Source of the DNA: Candidatus Eiseniibacteriota bacterium
GTDB lineage: Bacteria; Joyebacterota; Joyebacteria; Joyebacterales; Joyebacteraceae
DNA: 13,155 nt
Reading direction: 5' to 3'
Assembly: GCA_030638405.1 (NCBI GenBank)
Contig: DAOWER010000230.1
Span: 1-13,155, forward strand
Part shown: positions 6,187 through 12,443 of the stretch, piece after piece
How the letters are laid out: each line of letters begins with the position of its first letter
Position numbering within the stretch: position 1 is the stretch's first letter
Notes under the pieces: generated by a model
The model's input: only the letters and a program-made list of their open reading frames with translations
Told to the model about the DNA's origin: nothing
Database searches by the model: none
Translations under genes and position numbers: made by a program

Positions 6187-6225
6187 AAGCGGGCTGCCTC
6201 ACTGAAGGCAGCCCGCTTGCTCTTT
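6187..6225. terminator. Bidirectional Rho-independent terminator between paralogue 2 and groEL
   Basis: AAGCGGGCTGCC (6187-6198) and GGCAGCCCGCTT (6207-6218) form a perfect 12-bp stem with an 8-base loop. On the plus strand it is followed by GCTCTTTC. On the minus strand it is followed by CGTTGTGTGTT, so it can close both paralogue 2 and groEL, which converge here. Confidence 0.8.
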
Positions 6226-6287
6226 CATCGCGGCGCTCTCACGCTGACGGCCGCGGGCCGCGCCCGCCGTCGCAGTGCGGAATCCCG

Positions 6288-7907
6288 CTAATACATCTCC
6301 CCACCCGGCATCGCCGACGGCTTGTCCTCCTCCGGCATGTCGGTCAGGATCGCCTCGGTCGTCAGGAGCAGGCTCGCGACGCTGGATGCGTTCTGCAGGG
6401 CCGTCCGCACGACCTTCGCCGGATCGACAATGCCCGCCTTGATGAGGTCGGTGTACTCCTGAGTCGCCGCGTTGTAGCCGTAGGACGGGTTCTTCTGTCC
6501 CTTGACCTCCTCAGCGACGATCGATCCCTCAGCGCCCGCGTTCGTCGCGATCTGGCGAATGGGGGCCTCCAGCGATGTAGCGACGATATCGATGCCGGTC
6601 TTCGCGTCCACCTCGCCATCCTTGAGGTCCTTGAGAACCTGGGAGATGCGCAGGAGAGCCACGCCGCCACCGACGACGATTCCTTCCTCAACGGCGGCTC
6701 TGGTGGCGTGAAGCGCGTCCTCGACGCGCGCCTTCTTCTCCTTCATCGATATCTCGGTCGCGGCACCGACGCTGATCACGGCCACACCACCGACAAGGCG
6801 AGCTCGCCGTTCCTGGAGCTTCTCCTTGTCGTAGTCGGACGTGGAGCGCTCGATCTCCGCCGCGATCTGCTCGATCCTGCCCTTGATGTCGGACTTCTTT
6901 CCGCCACCCTCGACGATCGTCGTTGTGTCCTTGTCGAGGACGATGCGCTTGGCCTGACCGAGGTCGTCGAGCGTCGCGGCCTCGAGCTTGAGGCCCTTCT
7001 CCTCCGATATGACCTGTCCGCCCGTCAGGACCGCCATGTCCTCGAGCATCGCCTTCCGGCGGTCGCCGAAACCGGGCGCCTTGACGGCAGCGCCCTGGAT
7101 GGTCCCGCGGAGCTTGTTGACCACGAGCGTCGCCAGAGCCTCGCCGTCGATGTCCTCGGCAACGATGAGGAAGGGGCGACCCATCTGGGCGATCTTCTCG
7201 AGAACCGGAACCAGGTCACGCATCGCTGAGATCTTCTTGTCGTGAAACAGGATGTAGGCGTTCTCCAGAACGGTCTCCATCCTCTCGGCATCGGTGACGA
7301 AGTAGGGCGAAAGGTAGCCACGGTCGAACTGCATACCCTCGACCACGTCCAGAGAAGTCTCGATGCTCTTCGCCTCTTCGATCGTTATGACGCCGTCCCT
7401 GCCAACCTTCTCCATCGCGTCGGCAAGGAGTTCGCCGATCTCCGAGTCGTTGTTCGCTGAGACCGTAGCGACCTGCGCGATCTCCTCGCGACCCTTGACC
7501 ACGTGGCTCAACTTCGTGAGCTCCGCGATGGCCGCGTCGACGGCCTTCTCCATGCCCCTCTTCAGACGAAGGGGGTTGGCCCCCGCAGTCACGTTGCGGA
7601 GTCCAGACGCCACCATCGACTGCGCGAGCACTATGGCGGTCGTCGTGCCATCACCGGCCACGTCGGCGGTCTTCGTCGCGACTTCCTTGAGCATCTGGGC
7701 GCCCATGTTCTCGTAGGGCTCCTCGAGCTCGATCTCGCGCGCGATCGTGACGCCGTCGTTGGTGATGACCGGTGAACCATACTTCTTATCGAGAACGACG
7801 TTGCGGCCCCGCGGACCGAGCGTGACCTTGACGGCGTTCGCCATCTTGTCCACGCCTCTCTTCAGATGCCCCCTGGCCGCGGAGTCGAACTCCACCTGCT
7901 TCGCCAT
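6288..7907 (-). CDS. groEL: Chaperonin GroEL (Hsp60)
   Basis: A 539-residue protein that is recognisably GroEL along its whole length. The 14-mer ring encloses unfolded proteins and releases them on ATP hydrolysis with GroES as lid, in the cytoplasm. Visible marks are KVTLGPRGRNVVLD at 27-40, ITNDGVTIAREI (D51), the nucleotide site AGDGTTTA (D86), APGFGDRRKAML in the apical region, and EEGIVVGGGVALLR near the second intermediate domain. The ATG has GAGGGG 8 nt upstream. It follows groES after 33 nt in one operon under the CIRCE site. The C-terminus is PGGEMY, without the usual run of GGM repeats that lines the cavity floor, so the tail is short. There is no frame damage. Confidence 0.98.
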   Translation of the reverse strand: MAKQVEFDSAARGHLKRGVDKMANAVKVTLGPRGRNVVLDKKYGSPVITNDGVTIAREIELEEPYENMGAQMLKEVATKTADVAGDGTTTAIVLAQSMVASGLRNVTAGANPLRLKRGMEKAVDAAIAELTKLSHVVKGREEIAQVATVSANNDSEIGELLADAMEKVGRDGVITIEEAKSIETSLDVVEGMQFDRGYLSPYFVTDAERMETVLENAYILFHDKKISAMRDLVPVLEKIAQMGRPFLIVAEDIDGEALATLVVNKLRGTIQGAAVKAPGFGDRRKAMLEDMAVLTGGQVISEEKGLKLEAATLDDLGQAKRIVLDKDTTTIVEGGGKKSDIKGRIEQIAAEIERSTSDYDKEKLQERRARLVGGVAVISVGAATEISMKEKKARVEDALHATRAAVEEGIVVGGGVALLRISQVLKDLKDGEVDAKTGIDIVATSLEAPIRQIATNAGAEGSIVAEEVKGQKNPSYGYNAATQEYTDLIKAGIVDPAKVVRTALQNASSVASLLLTTEAILTDMPEEDKPSAMPGGEMY

Positions 7908-7940
7908 GCTGCTACCCCTCGTGTGTCTTTCTGTCTGAGA

Positions 7941-8243
7941 TTAGAGAACCGCGAGAATGTCGTCGTCCTTCATGAAGAGATACTCTTCGCCGTCGACCGT
8001 GATCTCGCTGCCCGACCACTTCCCGAAGAGGATTTCGTTCCCGACCTTGACCTCGACCTTGACCCTCTCGCCCTCGTCGGTGAGCCTGCCGGGACCGACG
8101 GCCACGACCTTGCCCCGCTGCGGCTTCTCCTTCGCCGAGTCCGGAACGATAATCCCGCCCGCCGTCTTCTGCATCTCTTCCTCGAGCCTCTTGACCAGAA
8201 CGCGGTTGGACAGAGGCTTGATGTTGAGCTTCTTCGCCGCCAT
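7941..8243 (-). CDS. groES: Co-chaperonin GroES (Hsp10)
   Basis: A 100-residue protein of the usual length. The seven-subunit lid closes the GroEL chamber. Seen in order: IKPLSNRVLVKRLEEE (6-21), the mobile loop with the hydrophobic GGIIVPDSAKEKPQRGKVVAVGPG that docks on GroEL, VKVGNEILFGKWSGSEITVDGEEYLFMKDDDILAVL to the end. The start ATG is preceded by GGAGGAAG. It is the first gene of the groES-groEL operon, with the promoter and CIRCE operator 40-95 nt upstream, so heat-shock control by HrcA is expected. hrcA itself is not in the window. Confidence 0.98.
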   Translation of the reverse strand: MAAKKLNIKPLSNRVLVKRLEEEMQKTAGGIIVPDSAKEKPQRGKVVAVGPGRLTDEGERVKVEVKVGNEILFGKWSGSEITVDGEEYLFMKDDDILAVL

Positions 8244-8282
8244 TTCTTCCTCCTTCAGGGGAAAACGCCTGCAACCATGTTG

Positions 8283-8309
8283 CTAGCACTCGAATTACCA
8301 GACTGCTAA
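8283..8309 (-). promoter_or_regulatory. CIRCE operator (HrcA binding site) of groESL
   Basis: Read on the minus strand: TTAGCAGTC, nine spacer bases, GAGTGCTAG. This matches 16 of the 18 arm bases of the CIRCE consensus TTAGCACTC-N9-GAGTGCTAA. It lies 40 nt before groES and overlaps the -10 box by two bases, the place where HrcA would block initiation at normal temperature. Confidence 0.93.
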
Positions 8310-8336
8310 TCTATGCAAAAACGGGCCGCCGCGCAA
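8308..8336 (-). promoter_or_regulatory. groESL promoter
   Basis: On the minus strand TTGCGC (8331-8336), 17-base spacer, TAGATT (8308-8313), directly abutting the CIRCE arm. Both boxes are moderate matches, but the position relative to CIRCE is as expected for HrcA-controlled sigma-70-type promoters. Confidence 0.6.
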
Positions 8337-8363
8337 GGTCTTTCTGCCATGCACGTGCGGCCC
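8317..8363 (-). terminator. Probable terminator of coaX, overlapping the groESL promoter
   Basis: On the minus strand GGGCCGC (8357-8363) pairs with GCGGCCC (8323-8329) and is followed by G and TTTTT (8317-8321). The stem is perfect but the loop is long (27 nt). It starts 5 nt after the coaX stop. The T-run and 3' arm lie in the spacer of the groESL promoter. Confidence 0.45.
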
Positions 8364-8368
8364 CCTGG

Positions 8369-9142
8369 CTACTGCTTCCCCGCAACTCTCCTGTATATCG
8401 CGGCGAGGCCCATCAGTGTCAGGTCGGGCTCCACCGCTTCGATCGTCTTCGAGAACGCGGCGATCGTCGCCGCCAGTCCTCCGGTCGCAATGACCTTCGG
8501 GCGCTCTCCCCACTCATCGATGATGCGCCCGACGATCTCATCGACCTGGCCGACGGCGCCGAAGACGATACCCGACCGCATGGCCTCCTCGGTCGACTTG
8601 CCCATCACGTTGGGCGGCGGGTCCACCGCAACCCTGGGAAGCAGCGCGCCGCGGCGGAACAGGTTCTCCGCCGATGTGATGACCCCGGGCGCAATGGCTC
8701 CCCCGAGGTAGTGTCCGTCCCCCGTGATCGCGTCGAAGGTCGTTGCCGTTCCGAAGTCGACCACGATCGCAGGCCCCTTGATCGTCTCGCGCACCGCCAC
8801 CGCGTTGGCCAGACGGTCGGGCCCGACCTCCTTCGGCTCGAAGTAGTCGATGGTGATGCCCAGATCGAGATCCGGCCCCACGATGACGGGCGCAACGCCC
8901 ATCAGTCGCTCCGCCATCTCCGCGAGCGCGGAGGTCAGCGCAGGAACGACGGAGCAGACGACGACCCCTCGTATGTCCTTGAACTCGAGACCGGACTGCG
9001 CGCACAGCTCACGAATGAGAATGCCGAACTCGTCCGCGGTGCGCCGTGAGTCGCTCGCCATGCGCCACCTGTGCTGCAGCTCGTCTCCGTCGAAGAGGCC
9101 GACCACCGTGTGTGTGTTGCCTATGTCTATTGCTAGAAGCAT
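8369..9142 (-). CDS. coaX: Type III pantothenate kinase
   Basis: A 257-residue cytoplasmic kinase that phosphorylates pantothenate, the first step of coenzyme A synthesis. The type III form is unlike E. coli CoaA and is usually not inhibited by CoA. Family motifs: the N-terminal DIGNTHTVVG (D6, phosphate loop), GPDRLANAVA (D109, the catalytic Asp) and VVDFGTATTFD (D129, T132) with GGAIAPGV after it. The start is set at the ATG at 9142 because AAAGGA lies just upstream and DIGNT must sit at the very N-terminus. An in-frame GTG at 9172 would add ten foreign residues. The gene follows the DUF3307 gene after 33 nt and could be its co-transcribed last member. CoaX genes are often next to birA, which is here two genes away. 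Confidence 0.95.
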   Translation of the reverse strand: MLLAIDIGNTHTVVGLFDGDELQHRWRMASDSRRTADEFGILIRELCAQSGLEFKDIRGVVVCSVVPALTSALAEMAERLMGVAPVIVGPDLDLGITIDYFEPKEVGPDRLANAVAVRETIKGPAIVVDFGTATTFDAITGDGHYLGGAIAPGVITSAENLFRRGALLPRVAVDPPPNVMGKSTEEAMRSGIVFGAVGQVDEIVGRIIDEWGERPKVIATGGLAATIAAFSKTIEAVEPDLTLMGLAAIYRRVAGKQ

Positions 9143-9175
9143 GTTGTCCTTTCGCAAGCATACGGCGCCCACGTA

Positions 9176-9967
9176 CTACTGAACCCACAGCACTGTCAGA
9201 CCCACGATCATGCCCGATGCCACTGCGGCCAGCACGCTCGTCAGAGTCCCTATCAGATAGTACTCAGCGAAGTCCTTGTGCCGCCGGCCCGTGAACTCGG
9301 GGAACCTCGCAATCGACTTCGCCGCGATGATGAAGCCCAGGGCAGCCCACTGGCCGAAGAAGACCAGAGTCAGCGTCAGATATCGCTCCAGATTCCCGAT
9401 CGTGCGACCCATCTCATACTCGTTCTCTGTCCCGCCTGTCTCCGGTGGCACGGCCTTGGGGAACCGCTCGAGCACACCTCTCACGATCCGTGTCGCGCCC
9501 TTCCCATTGAAGACGTAGGCCGCAGCCACGGCCGACCACCGAGCATACCACATCAGCCAGGACACAGATGGAGACCACCCCTCCGGCGCCCCACCGGTCC
9601 ACCTGATTAGCAGCCTCCAGAGAACGAACACCGCGCAGAGATGCAGCGCCTGATCGGTGAAGAACGCGGCCAGCGACGCGCCCCACTGACCGAACGCACG
9701 TGCCCGCGCCACATCGAAGGCGAGGTGCAGGATCGAGAGACCCAACACCCCTGCTATCAGTCTACCGCTCAGGAAGGGCCACAGGACCGCGCAGTGGGCC
9801 ACGAAGACGAGCGCAATGTGCGCGAGCATCGCCCCCCACCCTCGCTCCTTCCGCCTCGCCATCCGCTGGGTTTGCAGAAGGAAGTCCCCGAAGATGTGCC
9901 CTGCAACAAGTAGAATCAGAAGAGCGGCAGACGCACCCCCGATGTCGGACAGCCACTGCGCTATCAT
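9176..9967 (-). CDS. DUF3307 integral membrane protein, partner of SatD
   Basis: A 263-residue membrane protein with about six predicted hydrophobic segments. Family marks: AGHIFGDFLLQTQRMARRK at 22-40 (H24, D28, Q32), a conserved His (H50), HLAFDVARAR at 81-90 (H81, D85), and FFTDQALHL at 102-110. The C-terminal part has MGRTIGNLERYL at 186-197, AAKSIARFPE and KDFAEYYLIGTLTS at 231-244. The many conserved His and Asp near membrane ends could bind metal, but no activity is established for DUF3307 to my knowledge. The ATG overlaps the satD stop (ATGA, 9964-9967), with GGGGAGGTGG just before it inside satD, so the two are translationally coupled. SatD and DUF3307 genes are recurrent neighbours in bacteria, which argues for a joint function. 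Confidence 0.82.
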   Translation of the reverse strand: MIAQWLSDIGGASAALLILLVAGHIFGDFLLQTQRMARRKERGWGAMLAHIALVFVAHCAVLWPFLSGRLIAGVLGLSILHLAFDVARARAFGQWGASLAAFFTDQALHLCAVFVLWRLLIRWTGGAPEGWSPSVSWLMWYARWSAVAAAYVFNGKGATRIVRGVLERFPKAVPPETGGTENEYEMGRTIGNLERYLTLTLVFFGQWAALGFIIAAKSIARFPEFTGRRHKDFAEYYLIGTLTSVLAAVASGMIVGLTVLWVQ

Positions 9968-10647
9968 CTCGCCACCTCCCCTGTCTCCCCACCGCGTTGA
10001 ATCCGATCGCCGTAGCGCCCGAGCAGTATCTCGACCGAATGCTCTGCCGCAAGCACCGGCTCGTGCAGGGCCGCTTTGAGCGCCTGGCTGACACTTGACT
10101 CGTGGACCCCTCGCGCAGCGGCTGCTTCGCGCTGTGTTCGTGCCGCTCTCACCTGCTCGACAGTCTCTCTCTGCACATCAGTCCGCCGCCCTCTCACTGC
10201 TCCCACCAGCCACAGCAGACCGTTGAGGACCTCATCGTCTTCCCCGAATCCAGACACCGTGGCCCACCGGTCGGCTCGCTTGCCCTTCTCTACGGCCTCT
10301 CGCGCGTTGTGGAAACACGGTCCATCCATGCCCACCGCCAGTTCACGCAGTTCTGTAGAGATCGCGCCCCACCCGAGCCCATATCTGATGGGGATGTCTC
10401 CTCCAAACACCGAATCCAGCGCCACCAGTACCCTGACCGCCTCTTCCGGCTTCCGCAGAAGTCCCTGGAATTCATCCCCCAGCGTAATCACGAACCCGGC
10501 CCCGAGTCTCTCCCCGAACTCCTCGTTGATTCTCACCAGACCGCGTTCCATCAGCTTCTGGAGTTCGGCCCTGCGTGGGGCGGATCTCGAGCGGCGCATG
10601 TCCCCTATGACCGCGAGGTAGTTCGTTGGCTGGTTCGACTCGTCCAT
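9964..10647 (-). CDS. SatD-family protein with C-terminal helix-turn-helix
   Basis: A 227-residue soluble protein. The ATG at 10647 is chosen for GGAGG 5 nt upstream and because the family begins with the YLAVIGD strand. The frame extends to 10722 without similarity. SatD marks: YLAVIGDMRRSR at 10-21, FVITLGDEFQGLL at 52-64, IRYGLGWGAI at 87-96, MDGPCFHNAREAVEKGK at 107-123. Residues about 165-191 (QVRAARTQREAAAARGVHESSVSQALK) look like a helix-turn-helix. The spacing of D16 and D58 and the later DGPxxxNAR recall the two metal-binding Asp residues and the N/R motif of class III nucleotidyl cyclases. This is my inference by eye, not a known activity. The family is named from the streptococcal sat (secretion and acid tolerance) locus, and its biochemical role is unknown. 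It is first in the satD-DUF3307(-coaX) unit with its own likely promoter. Confidence 0.8.
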   Translation of the reverse strand: MDESNQPTNYLAVIGDMRRSRSAPRRAELQKLMERGLVRINEEFGERLGAGFVITLGDEFQGLLRKPEEAVRVLVALDSVFGGDIPIRYGLGWGAISTELRELAVGMDGPCFHNAREAVEKGKRADRWATVSGFGEDDEVLNGLLWLVGAVRGRRTDVQRETVEQVRAARTQREAAAARGVHESSVSQALKAALHEPVLAAEHSVEILLGRYGDRIQRGGETGEVAR

Positions 10648-10767
10648 ACCGGCCTCCAAGAGTCGGGCGCATTGCCTTCGGCCTAGCAGCTTAAGTTTCC
10701 CGTCTTGGCCTCTAACACTCAAGTTCCGATACTTCAGTTCTCACACTGCAGATGCATACCCTTGGCC

Positions 10768-10796
10768 AAAATAGCTAAAGGACGCGTCCGCGTCAA
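10768..10796 (-). promoter_or_regulatory. Possible promoter of the satD-DUF3307-coaX unit, with a palindrome in the spacer
   Basis: On the minus strand TTGACG (10791-10796), 17-base spacer, TATTTT (10768-10773). The -35 matches five of six bases and the -10 matches four. The spacer contains the perfect 10-bp palindrome GGACGCGTCC (10780-10789), which might be an operator. The 160-base gap between birA and satD is clearly more AT-rich than its surroundings. Confidence 0.45.
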
Positions 10797-10806
10797 GCCA
10801 AATCCC

Positions 10807-11598
10807 TCATACCCCCACAGACAGCGTCACATCGCCCGTAGGAAGCACTTTCCGGTGGCTGCCGTCCGCCAGTCTGAGGACGATGCCGCCGTCGTCCTCC
10901 AGCCCGAAGACCGTGCCCCGAACGGTCTCGCCGCCCACCACCGCGGTGACGGATTCTCCTATGACGAGCGAGAGTTCCCTCCATTCGTTCATGAGCTCGG
11001 CGTGGTCGGGGCTGCGGTACGAGAAATAGCGGGTCTCGAACGCGGCCAGCATGCGGGCCAGGAGCATCGCCCGGTCGACACGCTGCCCTGTCTCTCTCAG
11101 AAGAGAAGTCGCCTCGTACCAACTCAGCTCGGGCAGCTGGTCCTCGGGCACGTTGGCGTTCAGTCCTACGCCTACCACAAGGCCGCCCTCGCCGACCGAT
11201 GCGACCATCGCGCCCCCAAGCTTCTTCCCCTCCACGAACACGTCGTTCGGCCACTTGATCCGCGCGGAGACACCACACTCCTCGATGACCGTCCTGGCGA
11301 CGGCCACGGCCACGACCACCGAGATTCCGCTCGCACGCTCGGGCGGCAGGTGGGGACGGAGCAGGAACGAGAGCCAGAGCCCGCCCGGCGGGGACGCCCA
11401 CGTGCTCCCGCGCCGTCCGCGCCCCGCCGTCTGGGTCTCGGCCACGACGAGCGTACCTTCCGGGGCGCCCGACTCCGCGAGCCTCCTGACGGCGTCGTTC
11501 GTCGATGCGACTGAGCCGTAGGCGTGGACCTGCCAGCGGATACGGAGATCACGCAGGAGAGGGAGGATCGCATCTTCGGTCAGCGTGTCGCGGATCAC
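10807..11598 (-). CDS. birA: Biotin-[acetyl-CoA-carboxylase] ligase, monofunctional
   Basis: A 263-residue enzyme that forms biotinyl-AMP and attaches biotin to the carrier lysine of acetyl-CoA carboxylase in the cytoplasm. Motifs: STNDAVRRLA near 32-41, the biotinyl-AMP loop GRGRRGSTW at 59-67, KWPNDVFVEGKKLGG at 115-129 with the catalytic Lys region, and GLNANV at 145-150. The C-terminal SH3-like domain (SVTAVVGGETVRGTVFGLEDDGG) is present. There is no N-terminal helix-turn-helix, so this is a class I ligase without the repressor function of E. coli BirA. It starts with GTG, overlapping the nadC stop as GTGA (11595-11598), a sign of translational coupling. Confidence 0.95.
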   Translation of the reverse strand: MIRDTLTEDAILPLLRDLRIRWQVHAYGSVASTNDAVRRLAESGAPEGTLVVAETQTAGRGRRGSTWASPPGGLWLSFLLRPHLPPERASGISVVVAVAVARTVIEECGVSARIKWPNDVFVEGKKLGGAMVASVGEGGLVVGVGLNANVPEDQLPELSWYEATSLLRETGQRVDRAMLLARMLAAFETRYFSYRSPDHAELMNEWRELSLVIGESVTAVVGGETVRGTVFGLEDDGGIVLRLADGSHRKVLPTGDVTLSVGV

Positions 11599-12443
11599 GG
11601 CGCTACCTCGAGTTCGAGCGAGATATCCATGGCGGTAACGGAGTGCGTGAGGGCGCCCACGGACACGAAGTCGGGTTCCAGCTCTGCCACCGCGCGCAGC
11701 TTCTCGTCGGTGATTCCGCCGGAGATCTCGATCTCAGGCGGGGCCTCCACGGACCTCGCCAGCGCAATGGCGTCCCGCATCTGCTCAACGGTCATGTTGT
11801 CGAGCATGATCCTATCCGCGCCGGCCCCCATTGCGGATGCGACCTCGTCGATGGACGTCACCTCGACCTCGACGACCAGGTCGGGGTGGCTCGACCTCGC
11901 GGCCGAGACGGCCTGGGCGATGCCGCCCGCGGCCTCTATGTGGTTGTCCTTTATGAGCACCATGTCCCAGAGCCCCATGCGATGGTTCTCCCCGCCACCG
12001 ACCTTCACGGCGTACTTCTCGAGTGCCCTCAGACCCGGCGTCGTCTTGCGCGTGTCCAGCACGCGCGTGCGACGGCCCTCGAGCGCGGCAGTGCAGGCCG
12101 CCGCGGCCGTCGCGATGCCGGAAAGGTGCTGCAGGAAGTTCAGCGCCACGCGCTCGCCGGTCAGGATCCCGCGCGTGCTCCCCTCGACCGTGGCGATGAC
12201 CGCGCCGGGGGCCACACGGTCGCCGTCAGCGACACGTGCGGCGAACACAAGTTCCGGATCACACTCGAAGAAGACCGCGCGGGCGACATCGAGCCCCGCC
12301 ACGACCCCCTCCACCTTCGCCTTGATGGTCCCGCGCGAAACGTGTCCGGCCGGAATGGTCGACTCCGTCGTCACGTCGCCCGCACCGACGTCCTCCCCGA
12401 CCGCCCTTCGGACGAGTTCGAGGATGCTCTCATCTACCGTCAT
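11595..12443 (-). CDS. nadC: Quinolinate phosphoribosyltransferase (nicotinate-nucleotide pyrophosphorylase)
   Basis: A 282-residue cytoplasmic enzyme that turns quinolinate and PRPP into nicotinate mononucleotide in de novo NAD synthesis. Full family length. Motifs: GERVALNFLQHLSGIAT near 95-111, DTRKTTPGLRALEKYAVKVGGGENHRMGLWD near 129-159 (substrate-binding Arg, Lys and His), LIKDNHI, VEVEV, MLDNM, SGGI and SVGALTHS. These line the barrel and phosphate site in known structures. The ATG overlaps the uvrB stop as ATGA (12440-12443) and its own stop overlaps the birA start, so uvrB-nadC-birA reads as one tightly coupled operon. nadA and nadB are not in view. Confidence 0.96.
   Translation of the reverse strand: MTVDESILELVRRAVGEDVGAGDVTTESTIPAGHVSRGTIKAKVEGVVAGLDVARAVFFECDPELVFAARVADGDRVAPGAVIATVEGSTRGILTGERVALNFLQHLSGIATAAAACTAALEGRRTRVLDTRKTTPGLRALEKYAVKVGGGENHRMGLWDMVLIKDNHIEAAGGIAQAVSAARSSHPDLVVEVEVTSIDEVASAMGAGADRIMLDNMTVEQMRDAIALARSVEAPPEIEISGGITDEKLRAVAELEPDFVSVGALTHSVTAMDISLELEVAP

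Noticed and set aside
6078..7229. Long plus-strand open frame opposite groEL
   Set aside because: It is the antisense of an unmistakable GroEL and has no recognisable domain.
9143..9172. Earlier GTG start for coaX
   Set aside because: It would put ten foreign residues before the DIGNT motif, which begins CoaX proteins; the ATG at 9142 has AAAGGA upstream.
10648..10722. Earlier start for satD
   Set aside because: The added residues show no family similarity and GGAGG points to the ATG at 10647.
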